Positions 37,465 through 51,000 of a DNA stretch of 64,000 bases are shown in pieces; within the stretch, counting starts at the first letter, position 1; each line of letters begins with the position of its first letter. The position numbers were made by a program, and so were the translations under genes. The DNA lies in the NCBI GenBank assembly GCA_002007465.1, contig LNAC01000031.1:6009157-6073156 (forward strand), read 5' to 3'. The notes beneath the pieces are model-generated. The model saw only the letters and a list, made by a program, of their open reading frames with translations, was not told where the DNA came from and ran no database searches. This DNA is from Ailurus styani. Its lineage: Eukaryota; Chordata; Mammalia; Carnivora; Ailuridae.

Positions 37465-37690
37465 TTCATGGCATGGCAGCCTCTTGCTAGTCAGACTTCA
37501 CACATGATGGCTCATGTAGGGGGAGAAGGATGCAAGAGCTGCCATTCCTTTTAAAAGTTAGGCCTGGAATTGGCATAGTGTCACTTTCATCATATTCTGT
37601 TGGTCAAAGCAGGCACAGGCCAGTCCAGATTCAAGAAGAGTGGACTCAGACCCCATGTCTCAATGATGGGACTATCAGAGATTCTGTAAC
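37465..37690. repeat. Unassigned, repeat-like sequence
   Basis: GGCATGGCAGCCTCTTGCTA, ATTCTGTTGGTCAAAGCAGG and CACAGGCCAGTCCAGATTCA have the feel of an old interspersed element, perhaps LTR-derived. I cannot name the family. Confidence 0.3.
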
Positions 37691-37699
37691 CATCATTAA

Positions 37700-40600
37700 T
37701 AGGTTACAGACACCACCAAACCAGCCACGTGACTTAGCGAAGTCACTTCAGCTGCCTGAACCTAGGAACCCTAATCTGTCTTAGTATGTCATGGAGAGTA
37801 AGAACACCATAATACTCATGTACTGGTCATTGTTCACCCAATCTAATGATTCATTTTGATATGCTCTGTTGACTACAGTTCAACTCAGACACTTTAAGTA
37901 AAATAGAAATTTTCTCTATTCTCCAGGGTCTTTACAACAGTAACTTATTATCACAGTACAGTACTAATTGCCGTATTAAGGAATAAGTGTGGTTATGTCG
38001 CATAGGGTTTCCTTCTTAATATCAGATATTTTCTGTGATCTAGTTATCTCTTGGTCATCATTCTTATAACCAATAGATAGAAATAGAATAAGACATTACA
38101 ATTTATAGCAATCTAAAGTTTACCATTCTAAGGGGAAATGCCTTCTAAGCCTTCTTTAAAGGACTATACCTTTTGACAAACTTGAAAATCCTTTTAGTTA
38201 TCGCTAATGTAAGTTGATCACCTTGATCTAGTGATAGTTATACATTCAGGAGAAAATGAGCCATTTTACATTTAAGAGCACACAAGGTCTACATTCATTT
38301 TGCCCTCCTTGAAATCACAGGATAAACTATGTGCATGTGTAATGATTAAGTGATTTCCCTCAGTAAGCTAAAGTGGATGGGGGGGTGGGGGGACAGAGAT
38401 CTTCTCAGAGGCCTGTATTATTTAATCCTTTCATTTAATGTTGCATGCCCACCCTGTTTTTAAGTCACATGTTCCCACCTCCTTTTTCCTCCCAAGCTAA
38501 ATCCTCTGGGTAGAGCCATGAAACAAGGCTTTCAACACTCTTACTGTTTTATCGATCTACTTGCTTTTACCAGTTTGTTTCTCCTATCCCTTGATTTGCC
38601 TTGTCAGTATCTTCGCCTGCCATCCTGAAGTCGACTGTTGGGAATATGTATGTTGGCAAATCAACCATTTTTTGGCTTATGAGATTCCACAACTCTCTTG
38701 GTCCATTTGGAGCTTTTTCAGTGGATTACAAATTGCCAATTTGCCTGCAATTCTCTCTAACTGGTGGTCCAAACAACCCATATACCAGTCTTCTTTGAGA
38801 AGATTCACATTCATTTCTGTGGTTATCCATGCTATGTACATCTCCTGAGGGAGTACAAGAAGGCTATGGCATATAATAGTTTAAAAACTTAGGCATTAAA
38901 TCTTGAATTTACCAGTAAGTTTCTACATAAAATGGGACCAGCTATGTAACCTTTCTTGTGCTCCCTCTCTCTCTTCCTCATAACCCACTTTGTTTTTCAT
39001 TTTCTCTCTATGGATTTGTTAGTATTTTCTGATCTATGATCTCTGAAAACATGTTAAAATTTCATTGTGTGCTTCAGGTAGAATAATCCAAGTTCTGTGA
39101 CGACCTCACCTCTCCTCTATCCAAATAGTGATGTTTACGTTCTGTGCCTTCAAATAGTCATACCTGTTCTTACATGATTAAACTTACTAAGAAAACACAA
39201 ATTGGATCATGTCCCTTCATTGCTCAAGACCTTCCACCTTTTTTTTCTTTTCCTCTTATTTCTCTCCCTTTTACTAACATTGGTACATAAGCTTCTGTTC
39301 AGATAGAGTAACCATGTTCTTGTTTTTCTTTTTTCAAAAGTTCCTTGGGAAAATGTTGAAAAATACTAAAAGGAAAAATGTACATATATAGTCCCAGCAA
39401 TTAAAAAAATAAGAAATGAAAGCTTCTGCCCTCATTCTTTCCCATGTCAGAGGTAATCTTGATTAACAGTCTGATGGATATCCTTCCATTTTTCCCCCTG
39501 AAGCAATGTAGATGTTAATGTACATGTGTCTACAACCATGTCTTTTTTCCACGAAACAGAATTATGATCTATGTCTGTTTTCACTTTTAATTACTCAACA
39601 TTGCTGAACTTCAGTTTCCTCTGAAAGGAGGGGATGCCAGTAGTACCATCTCTCAAGCTGATAGTACTTTTTACTTTTTTTTTTAAGATTTTATTTATTT
39701 ATTTATTTGACAGAGAGACAGTGAGAGAGGGAATACAGGCAGGGGGAGTAGGAGAGGGAGAAGCAGTCATCCCGTGAGCGGGGAGCCCAAAGCGGGGCTC
39801 GATCCCAGGACCCTAGGATCATGACCCGAGCTGAAGGCAGACGCCTAATGACTGAGCCATCCAGGCGCCCCTGATAGTACTTTTTAAGTAAAATAATGCA
39901 CATAAGTCATTTGAGACATACAAGCACCAAGGCAGCACTCAGTCTTTAATACTGCTCTAACTAGGCAGACAGGGTGCCAGATCTGGGATCCAAAGTGATC
40001 TAGGCACAACCTGTCAAGGAGACTATACTATAGCCATTTTTTTATTCTTCAAGGAAACAGTAGAGAATCTTGTGAATTTTTTATTTTAACTGATTTAATA
40101 TGTTGCGGGTCATATACATTAATTTTTTTTCCTTACAGATAATCTCAGTAAAAAAAATAAATAAAACAAATGTGTATTTGAGATTTAGATATATGAGAAA
40201 TAAGCCCATCAACAATTTGTGAGTGTATTCCTTTTAGGTGGTGTTACTTTTGCCTAGACAAAGAGCTTTCAGTAAAAAGTTCAAATTAAACTTTCATTTG
40301 ACTTCCTAAAAAAGAAATTTTACTTGAAGAGGCAGGATTCTTGCCCCCACTTATCTGTCAGTAGAAAGGAGGAAAAGGACAGAGACTGCATTTATTTATC
40401 TCATTGTTAGTGAGTTAGCAATTTAGGGCACCTAATAGTAATTGGAGTACTCTGAGCAGGATGAATATAAAAAGGTTGGCAAAGACCAGAAATTGTACTA
40501 ATGTTTAAACCGATAATTTGAACTTAAAATGCTTTATCATCACTTGGGCTACAAGTAATTGCCAGTCACAGTTGCCTAAGATATATAACCATACTATGAA

Positions 40601-41075
40601 AATTTCACCTAAAAATACACTTCCCTCCATGGTTTCCTCAACTATAGTTCCTTTTCTTCTATAATGAGATAAAAATTTTTATTACCACTTTATAAGATTT
40701 AAAAAAAACCTTGTTAAGCCATCTTAGTATGATAAAATAATTTAAAAATTTATCTTTTTCTACAAACTTACCAGTAAATAAATCTAATTGAATTTTTTAG
40801 TGCCATTTACAGGTAAAGCAAAGTATTAATCAGGTAACTGCCGCCTTTTTATAAAAGTTTTAAAGTCTTTATGTAAATGCATGAAATAAAAATATGGATT
40901 AGCCTATTTTTGTAATGCTGAAGTGTATCTAATGGCATCTTCTTAGTGTATGAAACATATTTGGGCATGGTACCAGAAAATTTTCAACAAGGTATTCTTC
41001 ACAACAAACTGACACTTTGACTAATTCTTCACAGTCCGTCTAACAAGCTTCTTTTGTATCTGCTTTTAAATATTG
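37700..41075. other. Intronic stretch, mostly unassigned
   Basis: Apart from the SINE at 39674, nothing is securely recognised. A weak L2-like phrase, TTGGATCATGTCCCTTCATT, occurs at about 39201. A G7-T-G6 run occurs at 38379-38392. Two overlapping 65-95-residue frames at 38561-38848 lack known motifs. Confidence 0.5.
39674..39870 (-). mobile_element. CAN-SINE, antisense, 16-bp TSD
   Basis: The element runs from the T-rich tail and AAGATTTTATTTATTTATTT to CCATCCAGGCGCCC. CTGATAGTACTTTTTA is duplicated perfectly at 39658-39673 and 39871-39886. Confidence 0.96.
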
Positions 41076-41079
41076 GACA

Positions 41080-41995
41080 TTTTCACCATTCTGTGGTAGA
41101 CCCTTTGCTTACCTCACATTCTCTCTCTCAGCACTCTTACATGTCATGACTTCAGTTACCACCGATTTGTTTAAAGCTCCCAAATGTGAATCCCTACACC
41201 AAATCAGTCTTCTGAACTCTAGACTGCTATATCCAAGAGCTGATATCACTCCTTGGGTGTCCCGTTGGCTTCTCCATACTGATAAGACCCAAAATAACCA
41301 CACTACTCCCTTCGTTTCCTCCCTTACAAACTTGTTCATCTCTGTTCTCTGTCTTTGTAAATGGCACCAACATCACTACCACAGCCCATGTCAAAAACCT
41401 AGGCATCTTCTCTTACCTGATTTCCCACACGTAATCAGTCACCGAATTCTGTCACTTCTACTTCTTCATTGTCTCTTGCATTTATCTCCTATCCATTTCT
41501 GCCGTCACATTATAATCAAAGCCACTATCATCTCTCACTTGGACTACTACATTCATTTTATAATGTGACTCCACATCCACTCTCATCTCTTTTCAGTCCA
41601 ACTCCATTTGGGAGCCAGAATGATCTTTGAACACCCATATTTGATTATGTCACTTTCCATCTTAAACCATTCTGTTGCTTTCTGTTGCTTTTTTGTGTAC
41701 TGATTACCTGATTCTCAGCATCTTTCAAGCTTAAGGTCTCCAACCTTAAGGTCTCAGCTTAAATATCAGTTTTGTACGGAAACCTCTCTATCCTTCTTCC
41801 AGTATCTCCTGACTAAATTGACCCCTGTTACATGTTCTTACGGCACATTCATTCGTCCTTTGAAGTGGTTTCACAGCTGTAATTGTCTGTTTATCTTTCC
41901 CTTGCTATGAGGGCAAGGGCTATGTCTGTCTTACCAGTTATCCCTAGCCATTAACTCTATGCTTGGCCTATAGGCTATATTCAGAAAATATTTTG
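41080..41995 (+). mobile_element. Long L2 relic, sense
   Basis: L2 ORF2-end and 3' UTR phrases occur in order: ATCATCTCTCACTTGGACTA, GAGCCAGAATGATCTTTGAA, GATTATGTCACTTTCCATCT, TTATGTAGTGG-like decay and finally GAGGGCAAGGGCTATGTCTG with AATATTTTGAGTGAAAGAAT. The 140-residue frame at 41146-41568 lies inside it and is too altered to be an active protein. Confidence 0.68.
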
Positions 41996-43770
41996 AGTGA
42001 AAGAATACATAGGATGAGTTTCCAGCATGCTAATCCCAAGGATGGAAAGAATACATTTGTAAGTCCTAATTCTCCATTTCCATTTGTGTTCTGATGGAAT
42101 AGTCCAAATGCTGTATGGTTTTGCCTTTCTTTTACTCTGTAGTCCCATACTTCTTTCCCCCATAGTTTTTACTGTCAAATTTTATTTGCTTTATTTGCTG
42201 CTACTACTTGTTCTTGTTATATCCTATCTTTGTCTTGCAAAACTTTGGTCATGAATGTTTCAGATAGTAAAGAAATTCCTTCGATTTATATTTCTTCAAG
42301 ATCTCTGCTTAAAGAGCTTTGAGTTCATACAAGACCCACATTGTATGTAATGCTTCCTCTAGTTTACTGTTACTAACAGGTCAGGAAAGGATAGCAGTTA
42401 GAGTAATCTGTGTGTAAAGCTAATAATTTTTATTAGTCATCTGATGCTCTGAGCTGGAATAAACTAGGACAGAGAATCTTGGAATTACAAACCGAAGAAC
42501 AAAACGTGATTTTTAACACTAACTTAATGTGTCCTAATTTTGCTTCACACTGTACTTGAAATAGGTCATATTCTTTTTAAAGCGTAGATACCACTGGTTG
42601 AAAATACTATTCAAATTGCCTTTATTAAACTTAGTAGAGCATAGATAATACATAATATTTGTGATCATTTTAATACATTTTAAGTATACATGTCATACTT
42701 TCTTTAAACTTCAGTGTACTTGATAGCAGCTTTGCTTTTTATTTGATATATAACTAAATGCCAAAATGCATTTAAATAATGAGTCTTAGTTTCTATTTCT
42801 CACTTAGTTACTGTCCTGATAAAATTCTTCTGGCTGATGATTTGCTTCTGTCTCTTTTTCATGGTTATATACTTTTTCTCATAATTTACAATGATAGTAG
42901 GAAAGTGTGTCCATATAATAACATTTAATGCTGTTACTTGGAGCAATGTTATTTTTAATAGTATATGGACAGTACCTACACTGAAGACTGTTGAAGAGTT
43001 TCTTATCTGCAAAATAGAGATAATACCTATACTTTAACTTTCATGTGTTACATAAAGTACCCAGAACAGCTTCCTTTACTTGGTATATTGCATATATTAA
43101 GAATAATGGTAAAGAGGCATGTGTATTGCAGACAAATATTAAATACAAAATATAATCCAGCTATGGTAGAACTCTTTCTTATGATACTGTCTTCCTTAAT
43201 CTCCCTTTGGGGATGCTTCTGCTTTAGAATCCTATTATGATCCCATTATGAGCCCAATATGAAGCATCTTTCTTCAATATTCTCTTCATTCTCTTTTAAA
43301 CTTTATACTTGGCATACCTACTATGTATAGATTAATTGAAGGTTTGGGTATAGAATAGAAAGTTAATTATCAAAATAGCTCTTTTTTAAAGACTTTATTT
43401 ACTACCTATATTAGTGATTCCCAGATGTTTGGATTTTATAGGCTTGTGTGAAAATCATTACATTACCTTTTTTTTAATGTCTTCATGACCCTTATTTATC
43501 CATGAAAGATTTTTTGAGGCTTTGTGGTCTTGTGTTTGGGAGCCAGTAGACTATACCTTTGTGATTACCCAGTTCAACCAAGAATTTTATCAGGAATAGA
43601 TTAATTATATGATGAGGTAAAAGTCTCTGTTCAATGTAGAGTGAAATCTTGATTATCTGGTGCACTCAAGTGTCACACACTGCATGATACTCAGAAGTAA
43701 TACTGTTTATGCCTGTAGTTAGGAAAATGCAACTTGCCTTTGATATTCTTTACCAGAAATATTTTTAAGT

Positions 43771-43784
43771 CCACAAGATGGCAG
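43771..43784 (+). promoter_or_regulatory. CTCF-like core motif
   Basis: CCACAAGATGGCAG matches 13 of 14 positions of the CTCF core CCASYAGRKGGCRS, the exception being A at the Y position. It lies in unique sequence. Binding is not shown by sequence alone. Confidence 0.4.
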
Positions 43785-44617
43785 TATTACCTCAAAAAGT
43801 TAATGAAGTTAGTGATGCGAATGATAGCTTGGTTTTCCAGTACAAATAAAGGAAACTTTTGATGCACGTGAAAAACTCATAGTCACTGATAAAGTATGGA
43901 AGACAGTGTTATTGATGTCAAGAGAACATCTGAGGAGAAATTTGTTAATTCAGTAAATGATTAAGTAAAAATAGTAATCATGCTGTGTTATAGGATATCT
44001 TTCTACTTTTTTCCCTACTTTCTACTTTCGTGAGAAAGAGGTAAACATCCAAAAAGCACTTCCATAACATGCCCTTGGCCTCCACTGTGTTTTTCCAGTA
44101 TCCCATACCATTCATGTTTATAGCATAGAAATAATGAGTTAATTACATAATGTTCATTAATGATGAACCCAGTTACTAAGGCAGCGTTAGATTATCTCAT
44201 TTACTGAGAATGGTAGATTTTCACAAATTAAAATGAAAATTTGGATTTAAAAGGTTAACCTTCAGTTATTCAGAATACCACCTGCTAAGCTGAATCAGTG
44301 AGTTTCTTTATAGATCATTTTATATAGAAATTATGAAATTCTTTTCATTCATGATCTGGGCTATAAATTGATTTAGCATTCCAAAGATAAAAGAAACCGT
44401 GATTCATTAGTACTCTTTACCATATTTCTGATAATACATTGTATCTTACTCTAATTGTGTAACAGTAAAACAGTAATTTCATGTTCAGTGCATGTTCACT
44501 CTCTCACTATTTAATCCAAACACAAAAACAATTCATTTTGAATGAAGTGGTTACTACTTTGGATGCTATATTTCAAGGTATAACTGCACACAACTTAATA
44601 ATAAGAAATATGGATTC

Positions 44618-45120
44618 TGTTTTTATTGAAGTATAGTTGACATATAATGTTATAGTAGCTTCAGGTGCACAGCACAGTGATTTGACAATTCTGTAAATTA
44701 CACAGTGCTCACCACAATAAGTGAGGTCACCATCTGTCACCATACATTATCACAGTGTTATTGACTGTAGTCCTTATGCTGTACTTTTCATCTTCGTGAC
44801 TTATTTATTTCACAACTCTAAGTTTGTGCCTCTTAATCTCCTTCAACTGTTTCCCCCATCCCACCTCATTCGCTCACTCACCCACATCCTCTCTGGCAAC
44901 CAGTGGTTCTCTTGTATTTAAGAGGCCATTTTTTTGTTTCTCTATTTGTTTTGTTTTTTAGATTCCACATATAATTGAAATCATTTGTGTTTGTATCTCT
45001 CTGTCTGACTTATTTCATTTAGCATATTACCTTCTACATCCATCTCTGTTGGCACAAGTGATGAGGTTTCATTCTTTTTTATGGCGGAATAATATTCCAT
45101 TATATGTATACCATATCCTC
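44618..45120 (-). mobile_element. Old L1 3' end, antisense
   Basis: TTGAAGTATAGTTGACATAT, TCACCATCTGTCACCATACA, TTTAGATTCCACATATAATT and CATTCTTTTTTATGGCGGAA follow the pan-eutherian L1 3' end in antisense. The frame at 44721-44921 is repeat sequence. Confidence 0.87.
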
Positions 45121-47840
45121 TAAGAAATACTGATTCTTACTGATACTTTTGACCTTATTGAACCTTACCAACATTTCATTGCATCACAGATTACTATGAT
45201 TTAAGAGCAAATTCAGTATCTTATTTTCTGGCCCTTCTGTTCATTTCTGTATTGTTTTTTTAGAGAGATCTTATAGCTCTGTATTAGCCATGGTAACAGA
45301 AATTAAAGTGGTACCAACAAGTAAAACCCACAGATTCCCAAACCCTACTTTACCGTTAGTTGTACCTTTTATGATAGTTGGTAAGACCTAGAAGATTTAT
45401 CAGATTTTAGATTATCTGGTTTGAGTAGAAAGAGTGTTCTAAATTAATGGGAGCATCGCCCTTGTATTGGGAATCTTCTGCGGAAGGCTATTCTTGCTTA
45501 GAGAGAGGGGGATATTTTACATGGATTGATATTGAGAATGTGGTTTGGCATTTGTTCCACACTCTGAAACTAAGCTCTTTCTTGTATATTAATTAAACTT
45601 GTTTTGCCTTAGGTTGGTGGGATTAATTTAGTCAATGTTATAATAGTTTATTCACTATAATGATTTTAAGAAATATTGTGCTCTTTCATATTAGGCTTTA
45701 GCATAATATTTATAGAAGTTAATATTGAACGGACAACCATAAATTTTAATTTGCTATATGCAGGCTAAAAAGTGAATATCGAGAAGCTGGTATGAATTAA
45801 CCAAAAGAAAGTTACTTGGAGTAAATAGAAAACTTGTATTGTCTGAGAATTCTATATGCCTTCATGCTATATAACTCACACGAGTTTGATTTTTAAGACA
45901 GTTCTGAACCTGGGACAAGGTTGGTACTCAAATAATCTAGGTTCTCTTTTATTCATTTCTAAGGAGGTAGGCTATAGGCCAGTAAAACTGACTTGGAATC
46001 AGTTTCATTCGTATCATGCTCCAAGCTATTCTCTTGTGCAGATGCTATCGTTATTGGCTCTAGTATCTGAGGAGGACAAAGTAATGAAGGAAAGTGACAA
46101 GGTCATAGAGGTAGAAAAGGAGAAGCTTGCAAGATTAGAGAAGTAGGAGGTTATATTAGTCTTAGTTGATCGTGACCCCTTGCTCCCTATCCTTGATGCT
46201 GATAGTTCTGTGAAGACAATTCACAGCACAGGGAGACTAAGAACATCATAACTGACTTTTCTCCTGGCCGACTGAAAATCCAGTTGATTAGTTTAAACTC
46301 AGAAGGAGGCTGTTCAGCCCTTTTGCCTATAGATGCTCTACATGTATGACTTTTTTAAAAGGAAGATTAAGTATGGGGAATCAAAAAAATCCACCACATT
46401 TCACCAGCCTTAGAATTAGGGCAAGGACTTAGCACCTGAAAAAAATGCAGATAAAAAGAAAATTTTAGGAAAATACTAAAGGTGAAAAGACATTATTGGA
46501 AAAGATAACCTAAATGCAAACTCCAAAGGGAGAAGAAAGTCGTCTTTGAAAGAACTTTGATATAGTTAGGTATGACAGTTTGGATACATATTCAAAGATA
46601 ATATGTTAACTCAATTTCTGTTTTTAAAATTAGCTTGCTTTACATGAAAAATTAATGCATAAAAGATCTTAGTAGCATGGCAGATTACCTTTGGAAAACA
46701 CAGCTACGTTCTAAAATATTACATTGTGTTAAATAACAAATATGAAGAATTTTTTTTTACTTTTTATTCTTGTGAAGTGCTTAAAAGCATATGATGAAAT
46801 TCTAAATTTTTTAGAAAATGTGATGTTTGATCAGTAAAATTCTTTCAATTTTTCTTAGTAAACATTTTAGTTGGTACTTTTAGGATCTTTGCTTATCATG
46901 GGAATATTCCTTTTTCACAACCAAAATAAGATTTCCATAATTTTTATGTCATTTTAACGCTGTTAGGTTATAAGTAAGGTATATTTGGAGTGTTACTGAA
47001 TTTGCTTTGCAGAACTTTTTAAGGTAAGTAGACGGAAATTAGATGATACATAGTGGAGATTTAGATCATAGTGAAATAAAAAGTCAAAGTGGATAGACTG
47101 AGTTAAAGGCTTACTATCTTCAAAAAGTGTGAGTACATTTTCAAAATCCAGATTATGTTGGTCATATAATGTATAAGCACAAAGATATTCACAGTACTAA
47201 ATACCTTTTATTTTGCTTGGGAACCTTATTCTGAACATTTGGGAATAAGTAAATTATGATAAAATATCAAAATTGATGAGTTTACTGCAGAGTGTGAACC
47301 AGAGTAAATTAGAATTCTGCTCACTAAGTGCCTCAGAGCTTATTCCACCTGACTCATCAAATGAAAAATTCATCAATTAATCCTCTGACAATAACGATAT
47401 ATACACAAAAATCAATCTAGAATTGATTTTTTTAGTCTGAACATGAAAACCAAGCCCTGACTTATACATAATGTGAAATTTCTCTTCATTTCGACTTTAT
47501 TATTGAGTATAACAGCTGAAGTGTTCATATAATTATTTGTTCTAAGTCAACTACAAAAGTGTGATTGTTTGAGAAAGGGTATATGTGCTATGGAGATGGT
47601 CTGAAGCACAATCTGAGTGAGCTAATAAAGTTGTCACATGCATGTAAGATTACAGCTGATAGGAATCCCTACAAGGCAGCCAGTGGAGAGGGATACCAAT
47701 CACTAAGCTCTGATGGGAGACCACCCAGGACAGTTAACAGTGAGCTGAGTACTGAGGAAGATCAAAGAGAAGAGTAACATACAATAACTCAGATCTCAGA
47801 TATCAGTTAAAAAGAACAGTGTTAGGCGTGTGTTTCTATG
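45121..47840. other. Intronic stretch without recognised gene
   Basis: AT-rich DNA with no confident repeat. The 96-residue frame at 45856-46146 ends in a Lys/Glu-rich stretch but has no family signature. The interval 47640-47780 is less AT-rich and contains a 5S-rRNA-like phrase discussed in the findings. Confidence 0.5.
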
Positions 47841-47842
<2 letters not shown>

Positions 47843-47892
<50 letters not shown>

Positions 47893-47904
47893 ACGCGCGT
47901 GCAC
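47843..47904. repeat. (GT)n microsatellite extending into GC-alternating tract, 62 bp
   Basis: Uninterrupted alternating purine-pyrimidine DNA: a long GT run from 47843 to about 47889, then GCGCACGCGCGTGCAC. The 72-residue Cys-Val-rich frame at 47838 is an artefact of it. Confidence 0.97.
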
Positions 47905-48059
47905 CTGTGTGTTGGCGACTAACTCAGTATAACAACACAAACTGTAAAAAGGTAAATCTTTTCCTTGTGCTAGCCTGTTATGTCTCATCTACTTTAGATA
48001 AAAATGTTTCAGAATGCATTAAACATTCAAATGATCTTTTTGCTTTAAATCAGTAATTC

Positions 48060-51000
48060 TCTGTAGTTCCCCAAGACTTCCAAAGAAGTTTTCTTTGAAG
48101 CTCTTTTCTAGTTAAGTTTTTCTTTCATGAGGTCAGTAGCACAGTAACATATATACAAATATCTCAAGAGAGTAATCCAAGCCAAATAATACTGGGTTGG
48201 GTTTTTTTTTTTTTTTGGATTAAGAAAATCCTGGTAAAAAATGTATTCAGATATATTACAAAAGGAAAAGAGTTGGAAGGGTCGGATTTAAATTTACAGT
48301 ATTTGGAGCCTTTTTACCTTCAAATTAGGTAGTTCCGAAAGCTATTATTACGGCTGCTAGATTCTTAATTTCCATAATGCAGATTCCATTTTGAATCTTA
48401 CAGACTACATAGGAAAGTTTTCTCTGTTTCTGCAGAAAACAATATTGCTCTAAATGCTGTAAATCAGCGCAATGTAACAAAAAGAAATGCATTCTTCCAA
48501 TATACAGTAATGTTAAACAAAAATGAGAAGATGCAAGGGAAATGTTAAGCTAGAGAACTCTGTCAGTATTACTTATCTCACATGTAGTAAATTTTGATGA
48601 CTGTCTTCTGAATGTGGATTCTTGTAGGAAATGAACATTAAACTGTTTTTATGTTTTATAGATGTTAAAAAAAAGCTGAATACATATGATTCTGAAGCTA
48701 TTAGGATTTTTTCGCCTGTCACAATACCAGTAAGAAAATTGCAATAGAAATGTCTTCTTGAGAGCATAGCATATAAAATAATGTGTTTTTTCCCTGTAGT
48801 TTAAAATGTTAACTTGTATTTTAGGTCTCATTCTTTGCATACGTCTTGACAATTATGATTGCTTGATTAAAGAAAGAGCTTTTCTTGCTAGTTATATGTT
48901 GCAACACCAAAAGCATTATATTAGAGGAGTATTTATTATGTTCTATTTCTGATCAGGTCAGATATGTCTAGTGAAAAACTAAAGTATGATAATATATATT
49001 GTTAAGATCTTTTGTCATTAAAACATTTGTGGCTTGTTTTTTGATTTCTTTCTTTTTAAAAAACAATCTGGAGAAATGCTTATCTTTAACTAAGGAAATA
49101 TACCCAATAAAAAGCTCTTTAGATATTAGTTTAAAATATCTTAATTACTTTAGAAGTAATTTTCCTGAACATTTTTATAATACTGTAAAGAACATATATA
49201 TTATTGAATACTTAAAAAGCATTCATTTATACTTTGGTCAGCGTTTTGGCCTTTATGGTCTTTTGAATCAGATTTATTTTTCAAAGCCTTTGAAGGATTA
49301 CATATTTATATAATTGCCACTCCTGGGAAATACACATTAACACAAAATAGATAATAAAGAATAACTTTTAAGTAATAAGCATGTCTATGTCAGTTTATTT
49401 TCTGTTCTGTGTGTCTTCTATAAAGTCGTGTTTTATCATTCAGTTTCACTGGAGATAAATATTTAATAAATGAATGAAATCAATGATGTATATCTCTAGT
49501 TAGAAAATACATGTAACTATTTGATGATAGCTATGTTAGTGTAGTTAACAAATATTTGAATGTATTTAAAAGTGAAGAAGTCATGTTTGATAATTCATTT
49601 AGTTAATACTTACTCTCTTATAGCAATTTTTAAACACTAGATTTGAATAGCTTAGAAATAGTAATTTTTAAACATAGAAAATTTGTCTTCTGCAAAAATT
49701 AAATAACTTTTTTTAAAACTAAAAAAAATGTTCCATATATAATTACATATGATCCAGAAGAAAAAGAATTATATTGGTTTTGTTCTTAGTTCTATATTTT
49801 AGTTTCAGTAGAGTAGCCCTGTTATATTTTTAACTGTTTATTCTACAGGGGAAAAAAAGAAAATATTAGTAGGAAAAAAAAATCATAGATGTCTTCAGTT
49901 AGGGTCATTTTAGACTTCTGTAAAAAGTACATTTCTGTGTGTATGTACATGCGTGTGTTCTATCTCCTATAGTTTTTACTTAAGCAATCTAGTTTAAAAT
50001 ATTAGACTAGACTATAACTAATTTATGGGCAGCAGGGGGCAGAGGTGGTCATGGAGAAGTAAAAAGATTTGTTTTGTGACTGAGCTCAAGAACTTGGTCT
50101 TAGGAAGCATTAATTTTTATATTCTCTAGATATAATACTTTTGCTTAAAGGGCTTCAAGAATCTATAATGTTTTTCATTTTTCAAGATTATACATTTTTA
50201 CTTTTGTTAATTCTGGTTCATTCATAATATAAAAATAATAGATAAGTTTATCACACATCTTAATCCAATTTCATTTATTTAATACAGCTATTACTTAAAA
50301 GTTAACTTTTCTCTACACTTTCTTTCACATTATTTATCTTTTAAAATCACAAACTGGCATCCTACATTGAAGTGGCACTTAGGAAGGAGAAACATACTGG
50401 CATGCCCCACTAATATTTTACATGGCAAATAATTTCCTTTGATACATCATTAAATAATGGTTTCTCACAATATTCACTTGTTTTGTTATATAATTAAGAT
50501 GTGTTTGAAAATTTACAGGTACACTTGTTATGTGCAATTTCTCTATCAGAGTAGCTATCTTTTATTAAAATCTTTCAAAGAGCTTTTGTCGCTTTCTCAG
50601 AAAGAAATTATCAAATTTCAGTTTGAAATTTAGGCCTTGTTTTGCTCATTTTAGCAGCATTCTTAAAATACAAATTCAGAATTTTTACACTCACTTTTTG
50701 ATACAGTAATCTTACATTTTAAAAAATTGGAATGAAATTTCCTTTTTAGAAAGATAACTTTATTAAACTCAAAGATGATTCTGTTCAGTGCAATGACACC
50801 TCACATTCATTAGAAGTCTCCTACTTTTCTCTAATAATCTGCCTACCTTAATTTGAGATTAATGTAATATGCTCTTACCTTATTAATGTTCAATAGAAAA
50901 TAGAATAGTTTTGTTTAGAACAACTTATAAATTTACCTTTAAAAAATTTATGATTAAGTTCTAACAACAGTATAAAAAAGTAGTAAGGCTAATATATGAT

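Noticed and set aside
38861..38885. AAGGCTATGGCATATAATAG as possible start of the next ARB2A exon (EGYG...)
   Set aside because: Only the first few codons fit. A stop follows at once in the useful frame and there is no good acceptor or donor.
41146..41568. 140-residue plus-strand open frame
   Set aside because: It lies within a decayed L2 relic and has no retained enzyme motif visible.
47838..48056. 72-residue frame with Cys-Val repeats
   Set aside because: It is an artefact of translating the GT microsatellite.
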